Assembly (NCBI RefSeq): GCF_001995985.1
Contig: NZ_MUFC01000001.1
Location: 156,028 to 220,027, forward strand
Origin: Salinivibrio sharmensis
GTDB taxonomy: Bacteria; Pseudomonadota; Gammaproteobacteria; Enterobacterales; Vibrionaceae
Length of the DNA: 64,000 nucleotides
Reading direction: 5' to 3'
Part shown: positions 29,675-38,298 of the stretch, in pieces
Numbering within the stretch: the stretch's first letter is position 1
Layout: the number at the start of each line of letters is the position of its first letter
Notes under the pieces: model-generated
What the model saw: only the letters and a program-made list of their open reading frames with translations
What the model was told of the DNA's origin: nothing
Databases searched by the model: none
Program-made: the position numbers and the translations under genes

Positions 29675-31942
29675 TTAAATTGGTCGAATGCTGTCTTCTT
29701 CTAACTCCGCCGCAAAGCGTTGAAGAATAAAAGTCACATTCGGATCATTATGCAGGCTGTGTGTCGCCTGCGCTAATTTTTGTTGATAGAGCTGTTCTCG
29801 CCGCTCTAACGGTGTGATGCCTGACTCCCCGAGCTGCACCTCCAAGGTTATGGGGGCACCTAGCGCTGTCGTCAAGGCCTCAGTCAATTGCTGCTGGGCT
29901 TTTTCGGTATTAAGGTGCGATTGATCTGGGCGTAAGATAAGTTGTACCCGCTCACCTTGCTGGGACATGGCCGCATTGAGCGCCATTTGCTTGACCAATC
30001 GCTCCACCTCTAAGCTGTCTGCCAGCGCACACCAAGGGTCTTGCGCATTGGTTTCCTCCACCAGTTTGTCACGCATAGCAGGCGTTTTTTCATGCTCTAA
30101 CGCCTGCTTTATCGAATTAGGGGTCAAGGTTGGTGTAACCTCAGGCGATTGTTGCACGGGCTGAGTAGGACGCCATTGATAAGGCTCTGACGATACCTTA
30201 CTTCCATGCGATGTCTGCTTTGGTGCTGACGTCGAATTGCCCGTTTGATGCGCCGGGGCGGACACAGGCGATGCACTCTCTGCCGCTGTCGCTACGCGAT
30301 CGAGCACAGATAACGCATCAGTCTTGGCCGGTGTCCGTCCCGCCTTTTTTACACTGCTCCCCGTTTGATCAGTTTGACGCTTCATACGACTACGCAACTG
30401 ATTGCGCGCCTGAATAAGGCTAGAGGCAGGCGACTGACTCGCCGGGGTTGGCGCTGGATCAGGCACCGAATCATCGACCACCGGTTGGCTTTGCTTGGCG
30501 ACACTCACTTGACGTGCCCCACTGCCGGACGCATCTACGATAGGCACCTCCTCGCCAGTCTTTGCCATCGGCTGCTGAGGCGCTGGCGCGTGTGGATCAT
30601 TGACGTTTTGGGAGCTTTCCGGCGTATCTCGGTCATTGTTCACCGGAGTATCGCCCATGGGCCGGTTCTGTTGTGCCTCATGCGCCTGGGGCGCATCGCT
30701 TGGTGGCGACTGGTTTGGCGACGCCACACTGGCCGATGAGACCTGTGCTTTTAATGCATTTAGCGCTTGCGAGGGATCTTTTTTGACCGGCGGCTGTGGC
30801 GCAGAAGCAGGATCGTGTGTCGGCACCGCTATAGTAGCCGGTTCATACGGCACGGTTTTCACCGGCTGAAACGCCAACATACGCAGCAAGACCATTTCTA
30901 GACCGGCCCGCCCATCAGGAGCATAAGGCAGGTCTTGTCGCCCTTGCAGTGCCATTTGATAACACAGCTGCACATCTTGTGGCGAAAGCCGAGCGGCCAA
31001 GGCGTGAATTCTTGCTTGCTCGCCACTGTCATCATCATGCGTCTGAGGCAGAGCTTGAGCCAACGCGACATGGTGAAGCTGACTGGCTAACTCTTTAAGT
31101 AAGCCATCCCATTCCACCCCGACGTGCGCAATTTGCGCCAGCATGTTCATCAACTCGACCGCATCATGGTTCGCCAAGGCTTCAAGGAGTAAGAGTGCGT
31201 TATCGGTACTCAGGGTCCCAAGCATCTCTGCCACTGCTTGGGTGCTAATTTGTCCATTTCCGAGCGCAATCGCCTGATCGGTTAAGCTCAAGGCATCGCG
31301 CATACTGCCTTCCGCAGCCCGTGACAACAGCATTAAAGCACGTGATTCTGCCTCGACCCCTTCTTGGCCAAGGATATGCTCTAGCTGCGTCTGAATCTGG
31401 CTGGCGTCAAAGTGCTTTAAATGAAACTGTAGGCAACGCGATAAAATGGTAACCGGTAGCTTTTGTGGATCCGTGGTCGCCAATAAAAACTTGACGTACT
31501 CAGGCGGCTCTTCCAACGTTTTTAGCAACGCATTGAAGCTGTGGCGTGACAGCATGTGTACTTCATCGATTAGGTACACTTTGTAGCGGCCACGTGCAGG
31601 CTTGTATTGGACGTTATCGAGCAGCTCTCGCGTGTCCTCTACCTTGGTACGAGAAGCGGCATCAATCTCCAGCAAGTCAACGTACCGGCCCTCATCGATT
31701 TCACGGCAGGTTGAACACTGACCACAAGGCGATGACGACACGCCCTGCTCACAATTAAGCCCTTTGGCAAAAATACGTGCAATGGTGGTTTTACCCACAC
31801 CGCGAGTACCACTGAACAAGTATGCGTGGTGCAAGCGGTCATGGTCCAGTGCATTGGCCAAGGCCGTCAGCACGTGACTTTGACCAGCCACAGACTCAAA
31901 ATTATGGGGTCGCCACTTGCGAGCGAGGACTTGGTAACTCAT
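29675..31942 (-). CDS. dnaX: DNA polymerase III tau subunit (and predicted gamma)
   Basis: Clamp-loader ATPase and replisome organiser, 755 residues, longer than the 643 of E. coli. AAA+ domain: Walker A SGTRGVGKTTIARIFAKGLNC (residue 45 onward), zinc module CEQGVSSSPCGQCSTC, Walker B YLIDEVHMLS, sensor 1 LLATTDPQKLP. Domains II-III run to about residue 370, then a long Pro/Ala/Gln-rich linker (about 370-630), then the tau C-terminal domains that bind helicase and alpha. An in-frame A AAA AAG heptamer at codons 532-533 predicts a -1 frameshift giving a gamma form of about 541 residues. Confidence 0.97.
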   Translation of the reverse strand: MSYQVLARKWRPHNFESVAGQSHVLTALANALDHDRLHHAYLFSGTRGVGKTTIARIFAKGLNCEQGVSSSPCGQCSTCREIDEGRYVDLLEIDAASRTKVEDTRELLDNVQYKPARGRYKVYLIDEVHMLSRHSFNALLKTLEEPPEYVKFLLATTDPQKLPVTILSRCLQFHLKHFDASQIQTQLEHILGQEGVEAESRALMLLSRAAEGSMRDALSLTDQAIALGNGQISTQAVAEMLGTLSTDNALLLLEALANHDAVELMNMLAQIAHVGVEWDGLLKELASQLHHVALAQALPQTHDDDSGEQARIHALAARLSPQDVQLCYQMALQGRQDLPYAPDGRAGLEMVLLRMLAFQPVKTVPYEPATIAVPTHDPASAPQPPVKKDPSQALNALKAQVSSASVASPNQSPPSDAPQAHEAQQNRPMGDTPVNNDRDTPESSQNVNDPHAPAPQQPMAKTGEEVPIVDASGSGARQVSVAKQSQPVVDDSVPDPAPTPASQSPASSLIQARNQLRSRMKRQTDQTGSSVKKAGRTPAKTDALSVLDRVATAAESASPVSAPAHQTGNSTSAPKQTSHGSKVSSEPYQWRPTQPVQQSPEVTPTLTPNSIKQALEHEKTPAMRDKLVEETNAQDPWCALADSLEVERLVKQMALNAAMSQQGERVQLILRPDQSHLNTEKAQQQLTEALTTALGAPITLEVQLGESGITPLERREQLYQQKLAQATHSLHNDPNVTFILQRFAAELEEDSIRPI
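30318..30350 (-). other. dnaX: Predicted programmed -1 frameshift site in dnaX
   Basis: Minus strand 30350-30344 reads A AAA AAG in the tau frame (GTA AAA AAG). A GGGGAG lies 6 nt upstream, like the internal Shine-Dalgarno stimulator of E. coli dnaX. After a -1 slip the frame reads GGC GGG ACG GAC ACC GGC CAA GAC TGA, stopping at 30320-30318. No strong downstream stem was found by eye. Confidence 0.7.
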
Positions 31943-31999
31943 GTCAATTCGCTTCCTGTATGCTGATTGCTAACGCGGGACCCTGCATATAGCCTGGCA

Positions 32000-32545
32000 T
32001 TAGTGGCCTGCAAACTCGCACAAGCTATAAACACTGATCCCAAGCGCGGCCAGTTTTTCTTCCCCGCCGATCTCCGGCAAGCTTATCACAAAGCCAGCGT
32101 GTTCTACGGTGCCGCCTAAACGGCGCACCAGCTTAACGGTGGCTTCTATTGTGCCACCTGTCGCCAGCAGATCGTCAATGACGAGCACTTTATCGCCCTC
32201 GTCGATCGCATCGCGATGGATTTCTAGGGTATCTTCACCGTATTCCAGCTGGTAGTTTTCGCTGATCACCGCACGTGGTAATTTGCCAGGTTTGCGAACC
32301 GGCACAAATGGCAGCCCTAACGCCAGCGCCAGTGGCGCGCCAAATAGAAAGCCGCGCGACTCGGTGCCAATCACCTTGGTAAACCCATGATCACGGTATT
32401 GTGCCACCAAGGCATCAATCGTCGTTTGGTAGGCAACAGGGTCTTCCATCAAGCTGGTGACATCGCGAAATAAGATGCCTGGTTTGGGGTAATCTGGAAT
32501 GGTTTGAATACTTTGTTTGATGACATTCAAGCTGTCGGTGCTCAT
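32000..32545 (-). CDS. apt: Adenine phosphoribosyltransferase
   Basis: Salvages adenine to AMP with PRPP. 181 residues from ATG 32545 ([14 protein letters not shown]), which matches the family; the frame runs upstream to 32653 into ybaN without family similarity. Signature [34 protein letters not shown], and the PRPP loop [13 protein letters not shown]. Lies 38 bp after ybaN and 57 bp before dnaX, the same order as E. coli. Confidence 0.97.
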   Translation of the reverse strand: MSTDSLNVIKQSIQTIPDYPKPGILFRDVTSLMEDPVAYQTTIDALVAQYRDHGFTKVIGTESRGFLFGAPLALALGLPFVPVRKPGKLPRAVISENYQLEYGEDTLEIHRDAIDEGDKVLVIDDLLATGGTIEATVKLVRRLGGTVEHAGFVISLPEIGGEEKLAALGISVYSLCEFAGH

Positions 32546-32582
32546 GGCCAATTCTCGCCGATTAAAAACGCAAACCGCAATG

Positions 32583-32990
32583 TTATGAATTTTCGGCCGA
32601 GCCAGCAACAGATTCCGTTTCAGGTAGGCGGAGAAACCAGCACAAGAGCACAATTAAACACATGACGAGTAGCCCTTTAAGCCACATCGCGCCGACGATA
32701 TAAATGGAGAAACTGAAACTTGCCACAATCATGACCGTCGCGCGCCGCTTAACTTTGCGACTAATTGCGCGCTTTTGGTACCAATCGGTCAATATCGGTC
32801 CAAACGTGGGGTGGGCATGGAGCCAGTTGGCGATGCGGGGAGAGCCACGCATAAAGCAGCCACTGGCGAGCAGCAAAAACGGCGTGGTAGGGAGTACAGG
32901 CAAAAAGGCGCCTGCCGCACCCAGCGCGACCCATAACCACCCTAATCCGTTCCATAACCAACGCCAAGGGGCTGTCGGTGCTTGCTGCAT
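32583..32990 (-). CDS. ybaN: YbaN-like DUF454 inner-membrane protein
   Basis: 135 residues with about three hydrophobic segments: residues 14-30, 35-50 as [18 protein letters not shown], and a long pair near 85-120. The family signature is [19 protein letters not shown]; function unknown. Start ATG 32990 ([11 protein letters not shown]); an in-frame TTG three codons upstream is possible but less likely. Immediately upstream of apt, as in E. coli. Confidence 0.88.
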   Translation of the reverse strand: MQQAPTAPWRWLWNGLGWLWVALGAAGAFLPVLPTTPFLLLASGCFMRGSPRIANWLHAHPTFGPILTDWYQKRAISRKVKRRATVMIVASFSFSIYIVGAMWLKGLLVMCLIVLLCWFLRLPETESVAGSAENS

Positions 32991-33116
32991 AGTGACCAAT
33001 GACCTTTTGTTGAGCTTTCGTTGCTCTCTTTCACTCTCACTAGTGTAGTGGCTGAGTTAAGACAGGTACAGGGTGGCGAATAAGGAATGCCGCACGGTGA
33101 GTGAATAAGGCGGTGA

Positions 33117-33236
33117 TTAGCCGCCAAAAATGATGCCAAGCCATGTGAGGCTGGCAGGTAAGGTCGGGATCAGTAAGACCAGCAGAAAGCCGATGAAATA
33201 CTTAACGTTATAAGGCTCTTTAAAATCGTGTTCCAT
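33117..33236 (-). CDS. Small membrane protein of 39 residues, unidentified
   Basis: A short open frame, ATG 33236 to TAA 33117. It begins MEHDFKEPYNVKYFIGF, then a single hydrophobic segment rich in Leu, Ile and Pro, and ends WLGIIFGG. The charged N terminus and one membrane span are typical of bacterial small membrane proteins. GTGAAG about 9 nt upstream is a modest ribosome site. It diverges from the DksA-like gene across a region with an FNR-like box. I do not recognise the family. Confidence 0.6.
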   Translation of the reverse strand: MEHDFKEPYNVKYFIGFLLVLLIPTLPASLTWLGIIFGG

Positions 33237-33337
33237 TTTGTTACTTCACTCACAACAGCATAACAACAGTGAACGGTTACTATAGCTCAGGTGAGCACCG
33301 CTAAAAACGGACGCTTTGTAAGGTTTTAGCTGGATCC

Positions 33338-33351
33338 TTGATTTACATCAG
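33338..33351. promoter_or_regulatory. FNR-like box upstream of the TraR/DksA-type gene
   Basis: TTGAT-ttac-ATCAG, one mismatch from the FNR consensus TTGAT-N4-ATCAA. A possible -10 (CATGAT, 33375-33380) puts the box centre near -41 for the plus-strand gene, the class II activator position. Confidence 0.6.
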
Positions 33352-33413
33352 GGTAACAACTTGTGCAAATAGGTCATGATAAAAGTCATTTTAGCCAATC
33401 AAGCGAACTGACC

Positions 33414-33800
33414 ATGGATACAACAACCCTTGCCCAGCTTGGGCGCGAGCTTAGCCGCGAGCGCACTGAACTGGTAGCAACATTAACCACGCGATTGCGT
33501 GAAGACTGGGACAAGCATTGCGAGAAGCTCACCATTTCGGATCTGATTAAAGAAAGCCAAGGGGTACCACCTGGTGCCATCCGATGCCTCGGTGAACGTT
33601 TAGAAAAAGTCGATGCGGCTTTATGTGCCATGGATTTGGAGATTTATGGCTTGTGTGCCGATTGTGAAAGTGAAATTCCACTGGATGATTTAATGGAAGA
33701 CGCCGCCGAGCAGCGCTGCCCGCAGTGCCGTGCGTCGAATTATTATCATCACGATCCAGCCACTCGCCGAACCACTGCGGGAGCACGTAAAACCGTGTGA
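33414..33800 (+). CDS. TraR/DksA-type C4 zinc-finger protein
   Basis: About 128 residues: an N-terminal helical part (residues 1-75, Arg/Glu-rich, coiled-coil prone) and a C-terminal C4 zinc finger LCADCESEIPLDDLMEDAAEQRCPQCRAS (about residues 79-107). The layout is that of short DksA/TraR relatives, which bind the RNA polymerase secondary channel. True DksA has a longer coiled coil with a DxxDxA tip, which I do not see here, so a DksA function is only inferred. Start ATG 33414; a GTG at 33363 is open in frame. Preceded by an FNR-like box. Confidence 0.75.
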   Translation: MDTTTLAQLGRELSRERTELVATLTTRLREDWDKHCEKLTISDLIKESQGVPPGAIRCLGERLEKVDAALCAMDLEIYGLCADCESEIPLDDLMEDAAEQRCPQCRASNYYHHDPATRRTTAGARKTV

Positions 33801-33843
33801 TCGCGAGGTTGACTTTCGCTTGTCTCATCGTGGCTTAAACGGA

Positions 33844-33876
33844 ACGCGCCCAGCATGAGCTGGGCGCGTTTTTTTA
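33844..33876 (+). terminator. Intrinsic terminator of the zinc-finger gene
   Basis: CGCGCCCAGC-atga-GCTGGGCGCG followed by seven T. Confidence 0.92.
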
Positions 33877-33934
33877 TTGACTGCTTAAAGCTATCAAGCA
33901 AGTGGTACTAACGACCACCCATCACACTAGGCGC

Positions 33935-34582
33935 TTAATCTTGGTCAATAATCCAACGACGGAACGACTTACGCTCTTGGTCACTGGCTTTGGTATACCA
34001 AAGCTTCAACTGAGAAAGTGCATCACCCTTAATTGAGGCTTGGCCTTGATCGTCCACCTCGACCAATACATCGTTAAGGTTCTTACTTCCACCTTGGTCG
34101 ATAATGATGCCATTCTCACGGTTATACTCCGCCACCAGCGCTTCCATATCGGCATAGGCAGCAAAGCCATCACCTTTTAACTCGACAGCGTCTAAAGGCA
34201 TCACATCACCGTTATCAAACTCGGCTTGCCATTGCGGGTTGCCGTCAAAATAACTGGTCGCCTGGTTTTTTACCCGTAGATTAGTATCTATGTTGATGGT
34301 GGCATCGCGGCCATCAACGTCCAGCTCAAACAGATACGGGCGCGAGGTAAAAATCACCTCTTTACTGCCGCGTTGCACTTCGCCGTCAAAGCGCATCACT
34401 AATTGGTGGGTACCGTTATCTAGTTCAATCGTTTGCTGCGGTGCCCAGTTATCAAAAGTCACCTCTTTACCATCCACGACCAAGAACTCAATATTACGTG
34501 CTGAAGTAATTTCTGCCGCATTAACCACACTCGATGCTATGAGAGTGCTGAGCACCAAGCTCATACCTACTACTTTTTTCAT
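33935..34582 (-). CDS. DUF2057 (YccT-like) exported protein
   Basis: 215 residues with a clear signal peptide (MKKVVGMSLVLSTLIASSVVNAA, cleavage after about residue 23). The mature part is a DUF2057 domain: NIEFLVVDGKEV, TIELDNGTHQLVMRFDGEV and SRPYLFELDVDG. The family is periplasmic and of unknown role (YccT in enterobacteria). The C-terminal stretch LKLWYTKASDQERKSFRRWIIDQ is shared with the family. It is downstream of the porin but separated from it by a terminator. Confidence 0.85.
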   Translation of the reverse strand: MKKVVGMSLVLSTLIASSVVNAAEITSARNIEFLVVDGKEVTFDNWAPQQTIELDNGTHQLVMRFDGEVQRGSKEVIFTSRPYLFELDVDGRDATINIDTNLRVKNQATSYFDGNPQWQAEFDNGDVMPLDAVELKGDGFAAYADMEALVAEYNRENGIIIDQGGSKNLNDVLVEVDDQGQASIKGDALSQLKLWYTKASDQERKSFRRWIIDQD

Positions 34583-34602
34583 CTCTACTCCAAACCGTGA
34601 TA

Positions 34603-34629
34603 ATAAAAAAGCCGCCCGAGGGCGGCTTT
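34603..34629 (-). terminator. Intrinsic terminator of the porin gene
   Basis: GCCGCCC-gag-GGCGGC stem with TTTTTT on the minus strand. Confidence 0.88.
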
Positions 34630-34670
34630 TGCAATCAGTGCTACGTTTAGCAGTGATGGTGTAAGCTCAA

Positions 34671-35675
34671 TTAGAACTTAACTTCTACACCAGCAACATA
34701 GCCTAGCTCGTGATCTTCACCGTTCGCAACTTCGCCGTTGCTGTCACCAAGCTCTGCGTAAACTTTAGCGTTGCTATGCAGCGCGTAAGCTACGTTTGCA
34801 TAGTAACCATTCACTGCGTCATCAGAGCCGTCTGTGTCTTGACGGTCCCAACCTGCAGAAAAGGTTGTTTTATCCATGGTGTAAGCAGCAGCCAGAGAGA
34901 AGTAATCGGTATCTACGTCTGCTTTCCCTGTCTCTTCTTTAGTCAACTGACCGAAAGATGCTGCTAGTGCAACGTTTTCGATACCTGCATACTCAGCTTC
35001 AAACTGATAGCCTTTGGTGTCTTTAGTGTTTGACTCATCGTAGTCATAGTAGTAACCACGAACGTCAAAGTCGTTTACGCGATAGCCTAGACGAAAATCA
35101 ACGACAGATTTGTCGTATTCGCCATCTTGGTCTTCTTTAACACCATTACCATTTTGCAGAGTTGACGCAGCACCATAGAATGTGCCGTTATCGTACACAT
35201 ATTTTGCAACTTGGTCGCCGTCAGATACTGGCACACCGAAGCTGTTGATAGACATTTCGAAGTCTTTAGTGATACCGATGTCGTCTGATACTAGTAGTTG
35301 ACGACCGAAAGTGATGGTACCCCAGTTGTCGCCTTGGAAACCGACATAAAGTTCATCATTTTTAGTGTCGCCATCTTCAAATGCGAACGCCATGTGACCC
35401 AAAACAGAAAGGTCATCTGACACTGCCACTTCGGTGTTTACTGCAAAATCACCGTCATCCAAGCGCCATTTACCTTCGATGTCGCTACCAGCATGGGTGG
35501 TGGTATCACCATTTTTATCTGTAAAATCTTCAGTAATGCCATGGTAGTACTGTACTTCCATCGCACCAGATGCGTCTACTTTAACGCCTTCTGCGTCATA
35601 CAGGTTGATGCTTGCTGATGCTGAGCCAGCAGCCAGCAGAGCTGGTACTGCCATTGCTAGAATAGTCTTTTTCAT
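34671..35675 (-). CDS. OmpU-like general porin
   Basis: Outer-membrane trimeric beta-barrel porin, 334 residues. Signal peptide MKKTILAMAVPALLAAGSASA; the mature protein starts SINLYDAEGVKVDASGAMEVQYY. Constriction-loop region ELYVGFQGDNWGTITFGRQLLVSDDIG, alternating beta-strand pattern throughout, and the terminal aromatic motif VAGVEVKF needed for outer-membrane assembly. The acidic loops (many Asp and Glu) resemble Vibrio OmpU and fit life in salt. A long AT-rich region lies upstream. Confidence 0.92.
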   Translation of the reverse strand: MKKTILAMAVPALLAAGSASASINLYDAEGVKVDASGAMEVQYYHGITEDFTDKNGDTTTHAGSDIEGKWRLDDGDFAVNTEVAVSDDLSVLGHMAFAFEDGDTKNDELYVGFQGDNWGTITFGRQLLVSDDIGITKDFEMSINSFGVPVSDGDQVAKYVYDNGTFYGAASTLQNGNGVKEDQDGEYDKSVVDFRLGYRVNDFDVRGYYYDYDESNTKDTKGYQFEAEYAGIENVALAASFGQLTKEETGKADVDTDYFSLAAAYTMDKTTFSAGWDRQDTDGSDDAVNGYYANVAYALHSNAKVYAELGDSNGEVANGEDHELGYVAGVEVKF

Positions 35676-36211
35676 GGTTAATCCACTGCCTTTTCTATTT
35701 AGTCATTATGAGTTCCTTCTTGGAACTCTGTTTTGTTGTGACTGTCACTCTATTACCAGCAGCTAATGCTGCGAAGAACAAAATGCCAGTTCACTGAAAC
35801 TTCGTGGCTAATCGTGCAGAACATTTGTGGTTCTGTCAACTCGCTGGAAGCGTATTACAATCTAGACAAAAACCACTTAAAAACAACAATATAGCCATAT
35901 TTGCTGAACTGAGATCACAGTTTATCTCGCTGCTAGCGCTCCTTTTGATGAAAATAAACAACAAACAGAAACAACATAAAACCCTAAAAATATCACTTAA
36001 AATCATAAATATTAGAATAAAATACTAATCAATAGCTTAAATCAGGCGTTTTGTTAATCAAACGGCAGATCAGCAAGATAGCTAAGAATGGTTCAAATTA
36101 AATTCGTGACCAAGATCTCATATCTGTAAGGAAATCTTGCAGTTCGCGATCGTTTTCACGTTTTTGCCTCGTGCTATACTGGCCGCCAACCTTTGCAACT
36201 CGGACCTGTTG
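35676..36211. promoter_or_regulatory. Porin-dinG intergenic region
   Basis: About 535 bp between the divergent porin and dinG genes with no credible coding frame. A small hairpin AGCAGC-taat-GCTGC lies near 35759-35775 in the porin leader. 35940-36060 is very AT-rich (many A-tracts), as in the ToxR/H-NS-controlled ompU promoters of vibrios; regulator identity not provable here. Confidence 0.5.
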
Positions 36212-38284
36212 ATGCTCAGCCCTGCCGTAAAATCAGACATTCGCGCGTGCTACCAAACGCTACAAGATCAACTTCCCCACTTTATTCCCCGTAAAGCCCA
36301 GAACTATTTAGTGGCAGAGCTTGCGAAAACCCTAGCCGGTGATTACGAGCCGAAACGCCGATTATTGGTGGCAGAAGCAGGCACTGGGGTCGGCAAGTCG
36401 ATGGCCTATCTGATGGGGGCGATCCCATTTGCACTCAACAACAATAAAAAAGTGGTCATTTCCACCGCGACAGTGGCGTTGCAAGAGCAGCTTGCCAATA
36501 AAGATATCCCGTTTTTTCATCGCATTTGTCCAAAGCCGTTTGATTTTATCTTGGCCAAAGGGCGTCAACGCTATTGTTGTGCACATAAACTCAGCGCGGT
36601 GGCGGATACGGAAAGCATTCAAGGCGCGCTATTTACCCAAAAACCCAAGCGTAGCGAACAATTGTTACTCAACGATCTCTACGCTACGCTGAGTCAAGGC
36701 AAGTGGGATGGTGATAGAGACAGTTGGCCAAAACCCATTGCTGATCATCTTTGGCAAGCCATCGCCTCTGATAAACACACTTGCCATGCCGGTTTACCCG
36801 CCCACCGTGGTTGCCCGTTTGCTAAAGCACGCGAAGCGATGGATAAAGCGGATGTGGTGGTGGTGAATCATAGCCTACTGCTGGCCGATTTAGAGCTCGG
36901 TGGCGGGGTGATCTTGCCCGAGCCAGAACAATGCCTGTATATGATTGACGAAGCTCATCACTTGCCCACTGTCGCGCGAGATTTTTCTGCCGCCAGCGCT
37001 AGCCTGTTGGGTGTGATCAGCTGGTTAGAAAAGCTCAATCAAGCGACGACCAAGTTGGGCAATACCGCGGATATTAAGCGTGCGCATCGGTTTGTCGATA
37101 GCTTGCTCGAGGCGATTCAAACCTTAATCCCAGGCTTACGCGAGATTAAACAACAGCTCAGTCAATTGCCGCTCAACGAGGATGGTTGCTACCGCTTTGC
37201 CGATGGCGAGCTCCCCGATGCGCTTATCTCGCCCAGTGAACAACTCAAAACCGCGAGCAAAAAAGCCCATCAAGCATTGGGAAAAATCCATGATTTGATC
37301 AATGAGCGTCTGAAAGAAAATGACATTTCGGCAAAACTGGCGGATCCGGCGCTCGCGGAAACGGCTTTTTTCCTGCAACGGTTAGAAAACCTAGAAAAGG
37401 TGTGGGCATTGATGGCTCAACCCAATTCTGATAAAGGGGCCCCCTTGGCACGTTGGGTACAAGCGTGTCGCGAGCGCGAAGGCGATCTTTGGGTGCATGT
37501 TTCTCCTTTGGAAGTCGGCTGGCGCCTAGATCAAATGCTCTGGTCTCGCGCAGCTGGCGTGGGCCTTTTTTCCGCCACTTTGCGTGCACTAAATCGGTTC
37601 AGTTATTTCTGTCGTCAGGTTGGTTTGAGCGAAACCGACGGCTCGCGTTATTTAGCCTTACCCTCGCCATTTGATTACGCCAACAAAGCGCGCTTGGTGA
37701 TCCCCACTATGCCTTGTGAACCTCAAGCGAGCGACTTTACAGATGCATTAAACGAGAAAATACTTGAACACCTCGAAGGCGAACGTGCCTCTTTGGTGCT
37801 CTTTGCCTCCTACTGGCAAATGAAACAAGTGACACAAGCAATTGAAAGCACCTGCAAGCAACGGGGCTGGCAACTGCTTTGCCAAGGGAGCCAGTCGCGT
37901 ACCGCGTTACTCAAAGCGCATCAGCAAGCGGTTAACGCTGATAAAACCAGTATCATTTTTGGCACCGGCAGCTTTTCCGAAGGCTTAGATTTACCAGGTA
38001 AATTATTGACTAACCTCATTATTACCAAGATCCCCTTTGCGGTGCCAACCTCACCGGTTGAAGAAGCGCACGCTGAATATATCGAGCGCTGTGGTGGCAA
38101 CCCGTTTTTACAAATTGCCGTGCCAGAAGCAAGTAAAAAGCTGGTGCAATCAGTGGGGCGGCTACTGCGCAAAGAAGAGGACTCTGGTAAAGTAGTACTT
38201 CTTGACCGGCGAATTATCACCCGTAGATATGGCCAATCCTTACTCGACTCGCTACCTCCCTTTGAACGCGTGATCGAACCTTAA
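36212..38284 (+). CDS. dinG: ATP-dependent DNA helicase DinG
   Basis: XPD-like 5'-3' helicase that resolves R-loops and damaged forks. 690 residues from ATG 36212 (MLSPAVKSDIRACYQTL); a TTG at 36137 is in frame but adds a non-homologous tail. Walker A EAGTGVGKSMAYL near 50, DEAH-type box MIDEAHHLP, C-terminal motifs GTGSFSEGLDLPG and QSVGRLLRKEEDSG. Fe-S region: Cys at 122, 123, 191 and 201. Compared with the published E. coli ligands (C120, C194, C199, C205), the middle cysteine of the second cluster is absent and an extra Cys stands at 122. Confidence 0.94.
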   Translation: MLSPAVKSDIRACYQTLQDQLPHFIPRKAQNYLVAELAKTLAGDYEPKRRLLVAEAGTGVGKSMAYLMGAIPFALNNNKKVVISTATVALQEQLANKDIPFFHRICPKPFDFILAKGRQRYCCAHKLSAVADTESIQGALFTQKPKRSEQLLLNDLYATLSQGKWDGDRDSWPKPIADHLWQAIASDKHTCHAGLPAHRGCPFAKAREAMDKADVVVVNHSLLLADLELGGGVILPEPEQCLYMIDEAHHLPTVARDFSAASASLLGVISWLEKLNQATTKLGNTADIKRAHRFVDSLLEAIQTLIPGLREIKQQLSQLPLNEDGCYRFADGELPDALISPSEQLKTASKKAHQALGKIHDLINERLKENDISAKLADPALAETAFFLQRLENLEKVWALMAQPNSDKGAPLARWVQACREREGDLWVHVSPLEVGWRLDQMLWSRAAGVGLFSATLRALNRFSYFCRQVGLSETDGSRYLALPSPFDYANKARLVIPTMPCEPQASDFTDALNEKILEHLEGERASLVLFASYWQMKQVTQAIESTCKQRGWQLLCQGSQSRTALLKAHQQAVNADKTSIIFGTGSFSEGLDLPGKLLTNLIITKIPFAVPTSPVEEAHAEYIERCGGNPFLQIAVPEASKKLVQSVGRLLRKEEDSGKVVLLDRRIITRRYGQSLLDSLPPFERVIEP

Positions 38285-38298
38285 ACTGACGAGTTAAC

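Noticed and set aside
30779..30784. Second A6 run in dnaX as frameshift site
   Set aside because: Here the tau frame reads GTC AAA AAA GAT, so the slippery heptamer would be C AAA AAA, which does not fit X XXY YYZ, and the -1 frame stays open for many codons.
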